The notes: generated from the sequence alone by a model not told the origin. 64,000 nucleotides of DNA from Streptomyces roseolilacinus (GCF_014649335.1 NZ_BMSV01000018.1:1-64000); one strand, 5' to 3'; shown: positions 1 through 8,688, counted from the first letter of the stretch. Made by a program: numbers and translations.

Positions 1-42
1 GCCATGGTCACCCTCGCCTGCCTCCAACTCTGGCTCCCATGA
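1..42 (+). other. Possible C-terminal tail of a plus-strand gene entering from the left edge
   Basis: Frame 1 reads a short hydrophobic tail (A-M-V-T-L-A-C-L-Q-L-W-L-P) ending in TGA. It could be the end of a membrane protein whose body lies outside the window. Thirteen codons cannot establish this, and nothing else supports it. Confidence 0.2.
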
Positions 43-57
43 CTTTCCGGACACCCC

Positions 58-1491
58 CTAGGGCCTGGTGGGCCGGCCGCCGCCCTGCTGCCCGGCAGCG
101 CCGTCGGCCGCGGTGTCGGCCGAGGCGTCGTCGTACGCCGAGGTGCCCGCGTCCAGCAGCGGCTCCTGCTCCTTCAGGTGGGCCGGGGCGAAGGCGCGCA
201 GCGCGTGGTAGCCGGTGATGACGACGATGGTGCCCAGCGCGATCCCGCCGAGCTCGAACGTGTCGGTGATCTTCAGGCTGACGCCGCCGACGCCGATGAT
301 GATGCCGGCGGCGGCCGGGACCAGGTTGAGCGGGTTGCGCAGGTCGACCTTGGCGTTGATCCAGATCTGGGCGCCGAGCAGGCCGATCATGCCGTACAGG
401 ATGACCGTGATGCCGCCGAGGACGCCGCCGGGGATCGCCGCGACGACCGCGCCGAACTTGGGGCAGAGCCCGAAGAGGAGCGCGAAGCAGGCGGCGGCCC
501 AGTAGGCGGCGGTGGAGTAGACGCGGGTCGCGGCCATCACGCCGATGTTCTCGGAGTACGTGGTGTTCGGCGGGCCGCCGACCGCCGTGGACAGCACCGA
601 CGCGGCGCCGTCGGCGGCGATGGCCGTGCCGAGCTGGTCGTCGAGCGGGTCCCCGGTCATCTCGCCGACCGCCTTGACGTGGCCGGCGTTCTCCGCGATC
701 AGGGCGATCACGACCGGCAGGGCGACGAGGATCGCCGACCACTCGAAGCTCGGCGCGTGGAACGACGGCAGCCCGAGCCAGTCGGCCTCGGCGACGCCCG
801 ACAGGTCCAGCCGCCAGTGGTCGACCGCCTCGCCGCCGACGGGGGAGTGGATCTTGCCGAAGACCAGGTCGAGGACCCACGACAGGGCGTACCCGAAGAC
901 CAGCCCCAGGAAGATCGCCACCCGGGACCAGAAGCCGCGCAGGCACACCACGGCCAGACCCGTGAACAGCATCACGAGCAGCGCGGTCCACTGGTCCTGC
1001 GGCCAGTAGGTGGACGCGGTCACCGGCGCCAGGTTGAAGCCGATCAGCATCACGACGGCGCCCGTCACGATCGGCGGCATCGCCGCGTGGATGATCCGCG
1101 CGCCGAACCGCCGTACCGCCACGCCCGCCAGGAACAGGGCGAGCCCCACGACGAGGACCGCCCCGGTGACCGTCGAGCTGTCCCCGCCGGACGCGCGGAT
1201 CGCGGCGGCGACGCCCACGAACGACAGCGAGCACCCGAGGTAGCTGGGCACCCGGCCGCGCGTCGCGAGGAGGAAGACCATCGTCGCGACGCCCGACATC
1301 ATGATCGCCAGATTGGGGCCGAGGCCCATGAGGACGGGCGCCACGAACGACGCGCCGAACATGGCGACCACGTGCTGGGCGCCGAGTCCGGCCGTCCGCG
1401 GCCAGGACAGCCGCTCGTCCGGGCGCACCACGGCTCCCGGAGCGGGGGTCCGCCCGTCGCCGTGCAGGGTCCAGCGCACGCCGAGGTTCAT
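58..1491 (-). CDS. Uracil/xanthine permease (NCS2 family, UraA/RutG-like)
   Basis: This 477-residue polytopic membrane protein is a nucleobase:cation symporter of the NCS2 family, importing uracil or a related base across the cytoplasmic membrane. The two half-site motifs of UraA are present: A-E-N-A-G-H at residues 266-271, giving the substrate-binding Glu267 and the proton-coupling His271, and N-T-T-Y-S-E-N-I-G-V at 309-318, giving Glu314. About 14 hydrophobic segments fit the fold. The C-terminal 40 residues are a low-complexity Asp/Ala/Gly tail. The ATG is chosen because a GGGAG box lies about 9 bases upstream. It stands alone: the MFS gene upstream on the same strand ends 135 bases away behind a hairpin. 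Uracil is the best guess, but substrate cannot be fixed from sequence. Confidence 0.9.
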   Translation of the reverse strand: MNLGVRWTLHGDGRTPAPGAVVRPDERLSWPRTAGLGAQHVVAMFGASFVAPVLMGLGPNLAIMMSGVATMVFLLATRGRVPSYLGCSLSFVGVAAAIRASGGDSSTVTGAVLVVGLALFLAGVAVRRFGARIIHAAMPPIVTGAVVMLIGFNLAPVTASTYWPQDQWTALLVMLFTGLAVVCLRGFWSRVAIFLGLVFGYALSWVLDLVFGKIHSPVGGEAVDHWRLDLSGVAEADWLGLPSFHAPSFEWSAILVALPVVIALIAENAGHVKAVGEMTGDPLDDQLGTAIAADGAASVLSTAVGGPPNTTYSENIGVMAATRVYSTAAYWAAACFALLFGLCPKFGAVVAAIPGGVLGGITVILYGMIGLLGAQIWINAKVDLRNPLNLVPAAAGIIIGVGGVSLKITDTFELGGIALGTIVVITGYHALRAFAPAHLKEQEPLLDAGTSAYDDASADTAADGAAGQQGGGRPTRP

Positions 1492-1589
1492 GGGTGGGTC
1501 GCTCCCGTTCTGTGGGTGGAGCCCCGGTGGGCCGGGGCAGGGGGAGGCCGCGCGGGTGGGCGGTCGGCCGGAAATGATCGACCGCCATG

Positions 1590-1607
1590 GTACGGGGGCG
1601 CCCGTAC
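1590..1607 (-). terminator. Hairpin downstream of the MFS gene
   Basis: A perfect 7-bp stem (GTACGGG / CCCGTAC) with a 4-base loop begins 20 bases after the MFS stop codon. There is no T-run, which is usual for Streptomyces terminators. It separates the MFS gene from the permease on the same strand. Confidence 0.45.
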
Positions 1608-1626
1608 GGGCCCGGCGGACGCCCGG

Positions 1627-2841
1627 TCAGGCGCTCTTGCCGCCCCCGCCGCCCCCGGCCGCGGCGCCCGCGCCCTTCCGGCCGGCACGGGACCGGCGGG
1701 AGGGGGCCAGCACGCCCGCCCCGACGACCAGGCCGAACGCCAGCGCGGTGACCACCGCGAACGACGCCGTCAGCGACGTCAGGTCGGCGAGGCCGCCGAT
1801 CAGCGACGGGGCGATCAGACCGGAGGTGTACGTGATGGTGGCGACGCCCGCGATGGCCTGGCTCGGGTTCGGGCCGCTGCGGGCCGCCGCGGCGAAGGCC
1901 AGCGGGACGACGACGGCCACGCCCAGCCCGAGGAGGCCGAAACCGGCCATCGCGGCCACCGGGTGCGGCGCGGCGACGACCAGGACGCCGCCCGCCGTCG
2001 CCGCGAGGCCCCCCGCCCGTACCGTGCGGACCGCTCCGAACCGGTCCACGACCCGGTCGCCGACCAGCCGCGCCACCGCCATGGTCAGCGCGAACGCCGT
2101 CGTGGAGGCGGCCGCCGTACCCGGCGACGTGCCCAGCTCGTCCTTCAGGTAGACCGCCGACCAGTCCAGGCTCGCGCCCTCCGCGAAGACCCCGCAGAAG
2201 CCGATCGCCCCGATCACCAGCGCCGAGCGCGGCGGCAGCGCGAACCGCGGCGGCGGCTCCTCGTCGGGCGCGCTGCGCAGGTCCAGCACGCCCTGGCAGA
2301 ACACCAGCCCCAGCACCGTCAGGACGGCGGCGGCCAGCAGGTGGTGGAGGCGCGCGTCGCCGCCCAGGTGCGCGGCGAGCGTGCCGGCGGCCGAGCCGAT
2401 CAGGGCGCCGGCGCTCCACATGCCGTGCAGGCTGGACATGATGGAGCGGCCGAGCCGGTTCTCCACCTCGACGCCCAGCGCGTTCATCGCCACGTCGGAC
2501 ATGCCGGAGGTCGCGCCGTACACGAACAGCGCTCCGCACAGGCCGTAGAGGTTGGGCGCGAGCGAGGGCAGGACCAGCGACAGCGTCCACAGGGCCAGCA
2601 GCACGCGCAGTGCCGTACGCGCCCCGAGGCGGTGGCTGACCGAGCCCGCGAGGGGCATCGCCAGCGACGCGCCGAGCGCGGGGAAGGCGAGGGCCAGGCC
2701 CAGCTGCCCGGGACTCACCCCCGCGTGCTCCTGGATCCAGGGGATGCGGGTGGCGAAGCTGCCGGTGACCGCGCCGTGCACGCAGAACACGGCCGCCACG
2801 GCGTACCGCGCCCGCCTCACCCTCTCCTTGCTGTACGGCAC
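1627..2841 (-). CDS. MFS transporter, divergent from a ROK regulator
   Basis: A 404-residue major facilitator with 12 predicted membrane segments and a Gly/Lys-rich C-terminus. It most resembles the fucose-permease/YbjJ-like sugar-transporter branch, with many small residues in the helices and no large loops. The reading frame stays open far upstream, but the GTG chosen here follows a GGGAGG box by 5 bases and begins the conserved first helix, so the upstream extension is antisense to the ROK gene. It is divergently transcribed from a ROK regulator across a 108-bp spacer with an inverted repeat. The likely inference is that the ROK protein controls uptake of a sugar or sugar derivative by this permease. 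Substrate unknown. Confidence 0.85.
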   Translation of the reverse strand: MPYSKERVRRARYAVAAVFCVHGAVTGSFATRIPWIQEHAGVSPGQLGLALAFPALGASLAMPLAGSVSHRLGARTALRVLLALWTLSLVLPSLAPNLYGLCGALFVYGATSGMSDVAMNALGVEVENRLGRSIMSSLHGMWSAGALIGSAAGTLAAHLGGDARLHHLLAAAVLTVLGLVFCQGVLDLRSAPDEEPPPRFALPPRSALVIGAIGFCGVFAEGASLDWSAVYLKDELGTSPGTAAASTTAFALTMAVARLVGDRVVDRFGAVRTVRAGGLAATAGGVLVVAAPHPVAAMAGFGLLGLGVAVVVPLAFAAAARSGPNPSQAIAGVATITYTSGLIAPSLIGGLADLTSLTASFAVVTALAFGLVVGAGVLAPSRRSRAGRKGAGAAAGGGGGGKSA

Positions 2842-2906
2842 AGGCCCTCCCGTTCCGGGTCTTCCGAGGTGTTCGGGCACCTGCCGGGCGCCCGCCGCGT
2901 AAATTA

Positions 2907-2939
2907 TCAGGAACCCTGCCTGAAAGTAAGATCTGAAAG
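2907..2939. promoter_or_regulatory. Putative ROK operator in the divergent MFS/ROK spacer
   Basis: TCAGG-N7-CCTGA forms an inverted repeat at 2907-2923. The heptamer CTGAAAG occurs twice (2920-2926 and 2933-2939) at 13-bp spacing. The stretch is AT-rich against its surroundings and lies just ahead of the ROK start codon, the usual position for an autoregulatory site. Confidence 0.5.
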
Positions 2940-2949
2940 GATCCGCGGC

Positions 2950-4221
2950 ATGCCCTCCGCCCCCGCGTCCCCCAGCACCGCCCGGGCCATCAACGACCGG
3001 CTCGCCCTGCGCCTGCTCCAGGAGGAAGGGCCCCTGACGGCGGGTCAGTTGAAGCGGCTGACCGGGCTGTCCCGGCCCACCGTCGCCGACCTCGTCGAAC
3101 GGCTCCAGGGCGCGGGCCTGGTCCGGGTCGTGGGGGAGTCCGGCGCCGAGCGGCGCGGCCCGAACGCCCGGCTGTACGGGATCGTCGCGGACCGCGCCCA
3201 CCTGGCCGCCCTCGACGTACGGCTGCGGGGCGTCACCGTCACCGTCACCGACCTGCTGGGCGCCCCGCTCGCGGAGGAGGCGGCGCCCATCGGCGGCGAC
3301 ACGGGCACGGGCCCGGCCGTCGAACGGGCCGCCGCCCTGCTGGAACGCACCGTCCGGGAAGCGGGCGCGACCCGGCTCCACACGGTCGGCATCGGCGCGC
3401 CCGGCCTGATCGACCCCGCCACCGGCACGCTGCGCGACTCGGCCGGACTGCCGGCCTGGCATCGCCGCCTGGTCACCGCCCTGCGCGAACGGGTGCCCGC
3501 GACCGTCCTCGTGGAGAACGAGACCAACCTCGCCGCCGTCGCCGAGCTGCGCGAGGGCGCCGCCCGCGACCGCGACACGTTCGTCCTGCTGTGGCTCGGC
3601 CACGGCGTCGGCGCCGCCGTCGTCCTGGACGGCGTCCTGCGGCGCGGCGCGTCGGGCGGCGCGGGCGAGATCGGCTTCCTGCCGGTGCCGGGCACGGGCG
3701 GCCTGCCGTCCGCGACCGACTGCTCCGGGGGCTTCCACACCCTGGCCGGCTCGGCGGCCGTCCGCGCCCTGGCCGGCGGGTACGGCATCGAGGCCGCGGG
3801 CGGCGACGAAGAGGGCGAACCGGCCGGCGCGGTGGCGGTACGCGCGGCCCTGGGGCGGTTGACCGCCGGGGGAGCGGGCGCGGAGGCGGCGCGTGCGGGG
3901 GCGGCGGGCACGGAAATGGCGGGTGCGGGCGTGGAGGCGGCGGGCGCGTTCCTGGACGCCCTCGCCGAGCGCGTCGCCCTGGGCGCGGCCGCCGTCAGCG
4001 CCGTGCTCGACCCCGGCTGCGTCGTCCTCGGCGGCGAGCTCGGCCACGCGGGCGGCGCCGTCCTGGCCGCCCGCGTCGAAGACCGGCTCGCCGCCCTCTC
4101 CCCGCTGCGCACCGAGGTCCGGGCGAGCGCGCTGGGGGGCGCGGCGGTGCTGCGCGGCGCCCTCCTCACCGCCCGCGACGCCGCCCAGGACGCCCTCTTC
4201 GGGGCGCCGCCCGTCCGCTGA
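2950..4221 (+). CDS. ROK-family transcriptional regulator
   Basis: A 423-residue protein with an N-terminal winged helix (about residues 12-65) followed by a ROK (repressor/ORF/kinase) sugar-binding domain. Visible ROK features are the phosphate-binding-type segment G-I-G-A-P-G-L-I-D near 155, E-N-E-T-N-L-A-A-V near 182, and G-A-G-E-I-G-F further on. The usual ROK zinc motif (C-x-C-G-x2-G-C) is not present: only one Cys remains in that loop, so the domain probably senses a sugar without the standard zinc site. A run of Gly/Ala repeats near residues 305-335 is probably a flexible insert. The ATG follows GAAAGG by 7 bases. It is expected to repress itself and the divergent MFS gene. Sugar unknown. 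Confidence 0.87.
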   Translation: MPSAPASPSTARAINDRLALRLLQEEGPLTAGQLKRLTGLSRPTVADLVERLQGAGLVRVVGESGAERRGPNARLYGIVADRAHLAALDVRLRGVTVTVTDLLGAPLAEEAAPIGGDTGTGPAVERAAALLERTVREAGATRLHTVGIGAPGLIDPATGTLRDSAGLPAWHRRLVTALRERVPATVLVENETNLAAVAELREGAARDRDTFVLLWLGHGVGAAVVLDGVLRRGASGGAGEIGFLPVPGTGGLPSATDCSGGFHTLAGSAAVRALAGGYGIEAAGGDEEGEPAGAVAVRAALGRLTAGGAGAEAARAGAAGTEMAGAGVEAAGAFLDALAERVALGAAAVSAVLDPGCVVLGGELGHAGGAVLAARVEDRLAALSPLRTEVRASALGGAAVLRGALLTARDAAQDALFGAPPVR

Positions 4222-4321
4222 GCCCGAGCCGGCCGGCGCGCGGGCGTTCCCCCACCGCCGTGCCGCGCGTGCCTCTCGGGCCCGCACCCCCGCGCTTCGG
4301 ACCCGCACGCTCAGGCCCGCA

Positions 4322-4384
4322 CCCCGCCCCGGGGCCCGCGGGCCCGCGCCCCGCCCCGGGGCCCGCGGGCCCGCGCCCCGCCCC
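4322..4384. repeat. 27-bp GC tandem repeat (2.3 copies) between convergent genes
   Basis: A unit starting CCCCGCCCCGGGG is repeated twice exactly, with a partial third copy, and runs up to the stop codon of the NAD(P)-binding gene. Each unit contains nested G/C palindromes. It may be a slippage product that also works as a structured terminator between convergent genes. Confidence 0.75.
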
Positions 4385-5137
4385 TCAGGCCCGCACCCCG
4401 CGCGCGAAGCGCCGCTCCAGGAAGTCCTCGAACGTCCCCGTGCCCACCGCGCGCCCCGGCGTCAGGTGCCCGCCCGCGCGCAGCGCCCGGTACGTCCGGC
4501 CGGCGAGCCGTACGGGCACCACCCGGCGCCGCCGCCCGGCCGCCCGCAGGTACGCCTCCGCCAGGTCCCCGAACGTCCGCACCTCGGGCCCGCCCATGTC
4601 CGGCACGCGTCCGGCCGGGTCCGCCAGGGCCAGCTCCGCGAGCCGCGCCGCCACCTCCCGGACCTCGATCGGCTGGTCGGGGACGCCCGCCGGGACGGGG
4701 AGCACCGGCAGCCGGGCGCAGCCCTCCAGGAGGCGCAGCACCAGGTCGTGGAACTGCGTCGTCCGCAGCACCGTCCAGCCGAGGCCGGACCGCTCGACCA
4801 GTCCCTCCACGGCCAGCTTCGTCCGGTAGTAGCCGAGCGGGACCCGGTCGATGCCGACGATCGAGATGTAGACGAGGTGCCCGACGCGGGCCCGCCGCGC
4901 CGCGTCGACGAGCCGGCGGGCCGCCCGTTCGTCGCCTCCGCCCGGCGAAGTGGCGCAGTGCACCACCGTCCCGGCGCCCGCCAGCGCCGCGTCCAGGCCC
5001 CTGCCGTCGCGCAGGTCGACCGGGTACGGATCGGAGTGGCGGCTCACCACCCGCACCTCGTGCCCGGTCCCGCGCAGCCGTTCGGTGACGTGCCGTCCGA
5101 GCGTTCCCGTACCGCCCGTCACCACGATCGTGCCCAT
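4385..5137 (-). CDS. NAD(P)-binding NmrA/epimerase-like protein, partner of the ECF41 sigma factor
   Basis: A 250-residue atypical short-chain dehydrogenase of the NmrA/SDR type. The nucleotide-binding motif T-G-G-T-G-T-L-G lies at residues 6-13 of a Rossmann fold, and a later Y-x3-K (Y-Y-R-T-K) occurs in the catalytic-helix region. The ATG chosen opens the Rossmann strand directly (M-G-T-I-V-V-T-G-G); an upstream in-frame start would add 12 unstructured residues. It lies 39 bases downstream of the sigma-factor gene on the same strand. ECF41 sigma factors are known to be genetically linked to carboxymuconolactone decarboxylases, oxidoreductases or epimerases (COE genes), and this is the COE of the pair. 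It is expected to be the main target of the sigma factor. Substrate unknown. Confidence 0.82.
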   Translation of the reverse strand: MGTIVVTGGTGTLGRHVTERLRGTGHEVRVVSRHSDPYPVDLRDGRGLDAALAGAGTVVHCATSPGGGDERAARRLVDAARRARVGHLVYISIVGIDRVPLGYYRTKLAVEGLVERSGLGWTVLRTTQFHDLVLRLLEGCARLPVLPVPAGVPDQPIEVREVAARLAELALADPAGRVPDMGGPEVRTFGDLAEAYLRAAGRRRRVVPVRLAGRTYRALRAGGHLTPGRAVGTGTFEDFLERRFARGVRA

Positions 5138-5176
5138 GGTCCCTGTCCGTCCTTCCGCAGTGGGTGCCCCCACCGG

Positions 5177-6091
5177 CTACGAACCGGCGGCTCCCCCCGG
5201 ATGTGACAGCTGCCGCGCGGCGAAGGCGAGCTTCACCGGGTTGACCACGTTGTGCACGGCCGCGACCGCCCCGTCGCGCACCACGAACGACACGACCGTC
5301 ACCAGGGTGGAGCCCGACCAGGCCACCAGCGCCGGCGCGCCGTTGATCTCCGCGCTCGCCAGGCGCAGCTCGTCCGCGTAGCGGGGCATCAGCCCGGACA
5401 GGAACCGCAGGACCTTCTCCCGGCCCTCGATCGGCCGCCGCGCCGCCGACACGACGCCCCCGCCGTCACCCCACCAGACCACGTCGGCGGCGAGCGTCTT
5501 CTCCAGGGACGCCAGGTCCCCGTCCCGGGCGGCGGCGACGAACGACTCGACGAGCTCCCGGTGGCGCCGCTCGTCCTGCCCGGTGAACCGGGTCTCGGCC
5601 GCGGCCACGCGCGCGGCGGCCCTGCGGTGGAGCTGGCGGCTGTTGGCCTCGCTGACGTCGAGGACCCCGGCGATCTCGCGGTGGCTGTACGCGAACGCCT
5701 CGCGCAGCACGTAGACGGCCCGCTCGGTCGGGGTCAGCCGCTCCAGCAGCACCAGCAGCGCCGTCGACACGGCCTCGCGCCGCTCGGCCGACTCCAGGGG
5801 GCCCAGCGCGCCGTCGTCGGTGACGACCGGCTCCGGCAGCCAGGGGCCCGGGTACTGCTCGCGCCGGGCGCGCGCCGAGGTGAGCCGGTTCAGGCACAGG
5901 TTGGTGACCACCTTCGCCAGCCACGCCCCCGGCCGGTCGATGCCCTCCCGCCCGGTACCGCTCCACCGCAGGTACGCGTCCTGCACCACGTCCTCGGCCT
6001 CCGACGCGGAGCCGAGCATGCGGTAGGCGAGGCCGAACATGCGCGGGCGGTGGCTCTCGAACTCTTCGACGCTCTCTGTCACGACACTCAC
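5177..6091 (-). CDS. ECF41-type RNA polymerase sigma factor with SnoaL-like C-terminal domain
   Basis: A 304-residue extracytoplasmic-function sigma factor. Region 2 spans about residues 10-75 (E-D-V-V-Q-D-A-Y) and region 4 about 105-160 (Y-S-H-R-E-I-A-G-V-L). A C-terminal SnoaL/NTF2-like domain spans about 175-300. Three ECF41 hallmarks are visible: W-L-P-E-P at 84-88 in the linker, D-G-G-G at 209-212, and N-P-V-K-L at 284-288 (family N-P-D-K-L). In this family the C-terminal domain replaces an anti-sigma factor: it both holds back and supports activity. No anti-sigma gene is present here, as expected. GTG 6091 is chosen because the frame upstream lacks homology; GTG 6082 is an alternative. 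It is followed at 39 bases by its COE partner. Confidence 0.9.
   Translation of the reverse strand: MSVVTESVEEFESHRPRMFGLAYRMLGSASEAEDVVQDAYLRWSGTGREGIDRPGAWLAKVVTNLCLNRLTSARARREQYPGPWLPEPVVTDDGALGPLESAERREAVSTALLVLLERLTPTERAVYVLREAFAYSHREIAGVLDVSEANSRQLHRRAAARVAAAETRFTGQDERRHRELVESFVAAARDGDLASLEKTLAADVVWWGDGGGVVSAARRPIEGREKVLRFLSGLMPRYADELRLASAEINGAPALVAWSGSTLVTVVSFVVRDGAVAAVHNVVNPVKLAFAARQLSHPGGAAGS
5178..5208 (-). promoter_or_regulatory. Possible ECF41-dependent promoter of the NmrA-like gene
   Basis: TGTCACA, the reported -35 signature of ECF41 promoters, occurs on the minus strand at 5208-5202 inside the 3' end of the sigma gene. CGTA follows at about 20 bases, where CGTC would be expected. 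It would start transcription about 35 bases upstream of the COE gene. The -35 match is exact, but the -10 match and spacing are imperfect. Confidence 0.45.
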
Positions 6092-6219
6092 GTTCACAGC
6101 CTGCCACGGCGCACACGAGGAGACCCGGCGGCGGGCAAGGGCCTTTCTCCACCGCCACCGGGTCTCCGTCACGATCGCCGGGCGTCAGGCGTCGGCCGCC
6201 CGCCGCCCGGCCGGGCGCG

Positions 6220-8538
6220 TCAGCAGGCGCCCAGGTCCTGCCACACGCCCCACTCGCCCGTGGTACCGGGCTCGGCGCCCTGCGTCCACCACTTCGCCTT
6301 CCACGTGTGGGACTTGTGGGAGACGGTGGTGCCGCCGCCGTACGCGGCCGTGGCGTTCCACGCCGGGGCCGTGCAGGCGCCCGGGCTCGGCGGGTCCGAC
6401 GGGCCGGGCGAGGAGCCCGTGCCGGGCTCGACGACCGTGGTGCCGCGGGCGAGGTCACCGGCGAGCGCGTACGTCGTGCCCGCGATGTTCACCGTCCAGT
6501 TCGACGGGGTCGACACCGGCAGGTAGTAGTTGAAGGACAGCTCCACCGAGGCGCCCGGCGCGAGGGTCTGCCACGCCGGCAGCTTCAGCGAGACGCGGTG
6601 GAAGTCGCCCTTCAGCCCGCCCACGTTGCTTCCCGTGTGGTCGCTGCTGATCACCTTCGTGCCGAAGCCGGACTGGTCCGAGGCGTTGCCGGGGGCCGAG
6701 GTGGCGTAGTCGAACTGGAACTCCGTGCCGCCCGGGAGCGTCGTCTTCGTGTTGTTGGTGATCTTCACCTTGGGCGTGATCGGGTAGTTGGAGTCGCCGA
6801 GCTTGAACTCCCCGAACTGCACGCCGATGTCGACGGCCTTGGCGGGCAGCGCCTTGTTCGAGACCTTCGCGCCGTAGGGGGCGGCCGCCTTGAACTTGTC
6901 GTACATCAGCGAGGTCAGCGTCGAGCCGGGCTCGTACTGGCCCTTCGCGGCGTTCCAGGCGTAGTCGCCGGCCAGCTCCCACACCATCGTGCCGCCGATG
7001 CCCTTGTCGACCACGTAGTCGGCCTTGCGGGCCACCGACTGCTCGTCCTCCGTGGACAGGAAGACCTTCTTCTCGGCGTTCCACAGCCACGGCGCGACCA
7101 GCGTGGAGTCGTACTTGCGGGCGTAGGTGCCGGTCAGCTTCGTGCCGGCCGGGAAGCCGTACTTGGTGACGTAGTCGCCGACGACGCCCTTCTCCAGGTT
7201 CTTGGCGTGCCACATCGGGTTGGAGCCCGCCGGGGACTCCTTGCCGTTGTCGTCCTTGTCGTGCCAGAGGTTGTCGATGCCGACCGCGCCGTCACCACAC
7301 TTGGTCAGGCCGGAGCCGGCCGGGCAGCTGGTCGCCGCCGCCCTGCCCCACAGGCCGTCCGTGCCGCCCTGCACGTTCTTGAAGCCGCGCGTGTAGTAGG
7401 GCAGTCCGACGTTGATGCGGCCGGCGGGCATGGAGCCGCGGAAGTAGTGGTAGGCCCAGTCGGTGTTGAGGTAGCCGATGCCGCCGTACTGCTGGCTGCC
7501 GTAGACGTTGGCCGCGGCCAGCTCGGCGTCCTTGCCGTCGTCGAACAGCGAGGCGTTCGGGCCGACGTACTCGTTCCAGGCGCCGTGCAGGTCGTACGAC
7601 ATGATGTTGACGTAGTCGAGGTACTTCTGCTGCTGGTACGTCTCCATGCCGCGCAGCAGGTAGCCCGACGAGGGGGCGGCGACGGTCAGCAGATAGTGCC
7701 TGCCGTCGGTGGCGCCGGCCCGGTCGAGCTTCTCGCGGAGGGTCTTCATCAGCACCGAGTAGCCCTGGACGAGGCCCGCGCGGCGGCCGTTGGAGATCGA
7801 CCAGTCGAGCGGGTTGCCGGCGTCCTTCATGGTCGTCGGGTACTCGTAGTCGATGTCGACGCCGTTGAAGCCGTACTTGCGGACGAAGTCGACCGCCGAG
7901 TCGGCGAAGGTGTTGATGCCGGCCTGGTTGACGGAGCCGTCCGCGTTGGTGGCCATCGAGTAGAAGCCGCCGGACGCCACGCGCTTGCCGCTGTCGTCGA
8001 AGTAGCCGCCGGTCTCCGCCCAGCCGCCGACCGAGATCAGCGTCTTGACGTCCGGGTGCTGCTTCTTGAACTTGTTCAGCAGGTTGAAGTGGCCCTTGTA
8101 GGGCAGGGCCGGGTCCATCTCGGCGCCCGCGACGCCCGGCCAGGTCATGCCGGTCGCGGCGTTGTTCGGGCCGTCGGTGCCGACGGAGACCCTGTTGCCG
8201 GCGTCGACGTGCGCGAAGGCGTAGTTGATGTGGGTGACCTTGTCCCACGGGATGTTGTTGGCGAGGTAGGCGGGCGAGCCGTCCTTGCCGGTGCGCCAGC
8301 CGGTGAAGTAGCCGATGACGCGGCGCTGGTGGTCGGCGCCCATCTTCTCGCGGCCCTCGGCGTCGTACACGGAGCAGTAGGGGACGTCCACACCGGGCGT
8401 CTTGTACAGGCCGTCGGGGCGGCAGGTCTCGTTGTCGGCGGCGTACGAGACGCCACCGGAGAGCGAGCTGAGCAGCAGTCCGGCGACGGCGGCGCCGGAT
8501 GCGAGCAGCGAGGCTCTCGCACGGGGGGATGACAGCAC
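6220..8538 (-). CDS. Secreted chitinase, glycoside hydrolase family 18, with CBM5/12
   Basis: A 772-residue exported endo-type chitinase hydrolysing chitin with retention of configuration. Residues 1 to about 34 form a signal peptide (Arg-rich start, hydrophobic core, cleavage near S-Y-A-A). The GH18 barrel spans about 50-560: S-V-G-G-W is conserved, and D-G-V-D-I-D-Y-E-Y-P near residues 222-231 carries the D-x2-D-x-D-x-E signature with the catalytic Glu. Y-D at the M-S-Y-D-L-H segment also fits. A beta-sandwich domain follows (about 575-705), then a Ser/Pro/Gly linker and a C-terminal CBM5/12 with the aromatic W-N-A-T / W-K-A-K-W-W pattern. The GTG start follows GGAGGA. It is a single gene driven by a DasR-like promoter. 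Confidence 0.95.
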   Translation of the reverse strand: MLSSPRARASLLASGAAVAGLLLSSLSGGVSYAADNETCRPDGLYKTPGVDVPYCSVYDAEGREKMGADHQRRVIGYFTGWRTGKDGSPAYLANNIPWDKVTHINYAFAHVDAGNRVSVGTDGPNNAATGMTWPGVAGAEMDPALPYKGHFNLLNKFKKQHPDVKTLISVGGWAETGGYFDDSGKRVASGGFYSMATNADGSVNQAGINTFADSAVDFVRKYGFNGVDIDYEYPTTMKDAGNPLDWSISNGRRAGLVQGYSVLMKTLREKLDRAGATDGRHYLLTVAAPSSGYLLRGMETYQQQKYLDYVNIMSYDLHGAWNEYVGPNASLFDDGKDAELAAANVYGSQQYGGIGYLNTDWAYHYFRGSMPAGRINVGLPYYTRGFKNVQGGTDGLWGRAAATSCPAGSGLTKCGDGAVGIDNLWHDKDDNGKESPAGSNPMWHAKNLEKGVVGDYVTKYGFPAGTKLTGTYARKYDSTLVAPWLWNAEKKVFLSTEDEQSVARKADYVVDKGIGGTMVWELAGDYAWNAAKGQYEPGSTLTSLMYDKFKAAAPYGAKVSNKALPAKAVDIGVQFGEFKLGDSNYPITPKVKITNNTKTTLPGGTEFQFDYATSAPGNASDQSGFGTKVISSDHTGSNVGGLKGDFHRVSLKLPAWQTLAPGASVELSFNYYLPVSTPSNWTVNIAGTTYALAGDLARGTTVVEPGTGSSPGPSDPPSPGACTAPAWNATAAYGGGTTVSHKSHTWKAKWWTQGAEPGTTGEWGVWQDLGAC

Positions 8539-8659
8539 GGTCGGCTCCTCCTGGGGAGTCGGGCTTCACACAACGTGCGGCTTCTGGCAGGGGTCGGGGT
8601 GGTGCCCGGCCCGGGTGTGCGCACACCGCAGGGCCGTCTCCGCGGAAGAGGTGACGCAG

Positions 8660-8688
8660 ACATTAAGAGGACTAGACCAAAGCGTCAA
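8660..8688 (-). promoter_or_regulatory. Chitinase promoter
   Basis: TTGACG (8688-8683) and TAATGT (8665-8660) are separated by 17 bp, a strong HrdB-type promoter on the minus strand about 120 bases upstream of the chitinase start. Two chitinase repeats overlap or flank it. Confidence 0.8.

Noticed and set aside
178..2949. A 1347-residue plus-strand frame starting far before the ROK gene
   Set aside because: Its first 924 codons are antisense to the permease and MFS genes. The true ROK start is at 2950 after an RBS.
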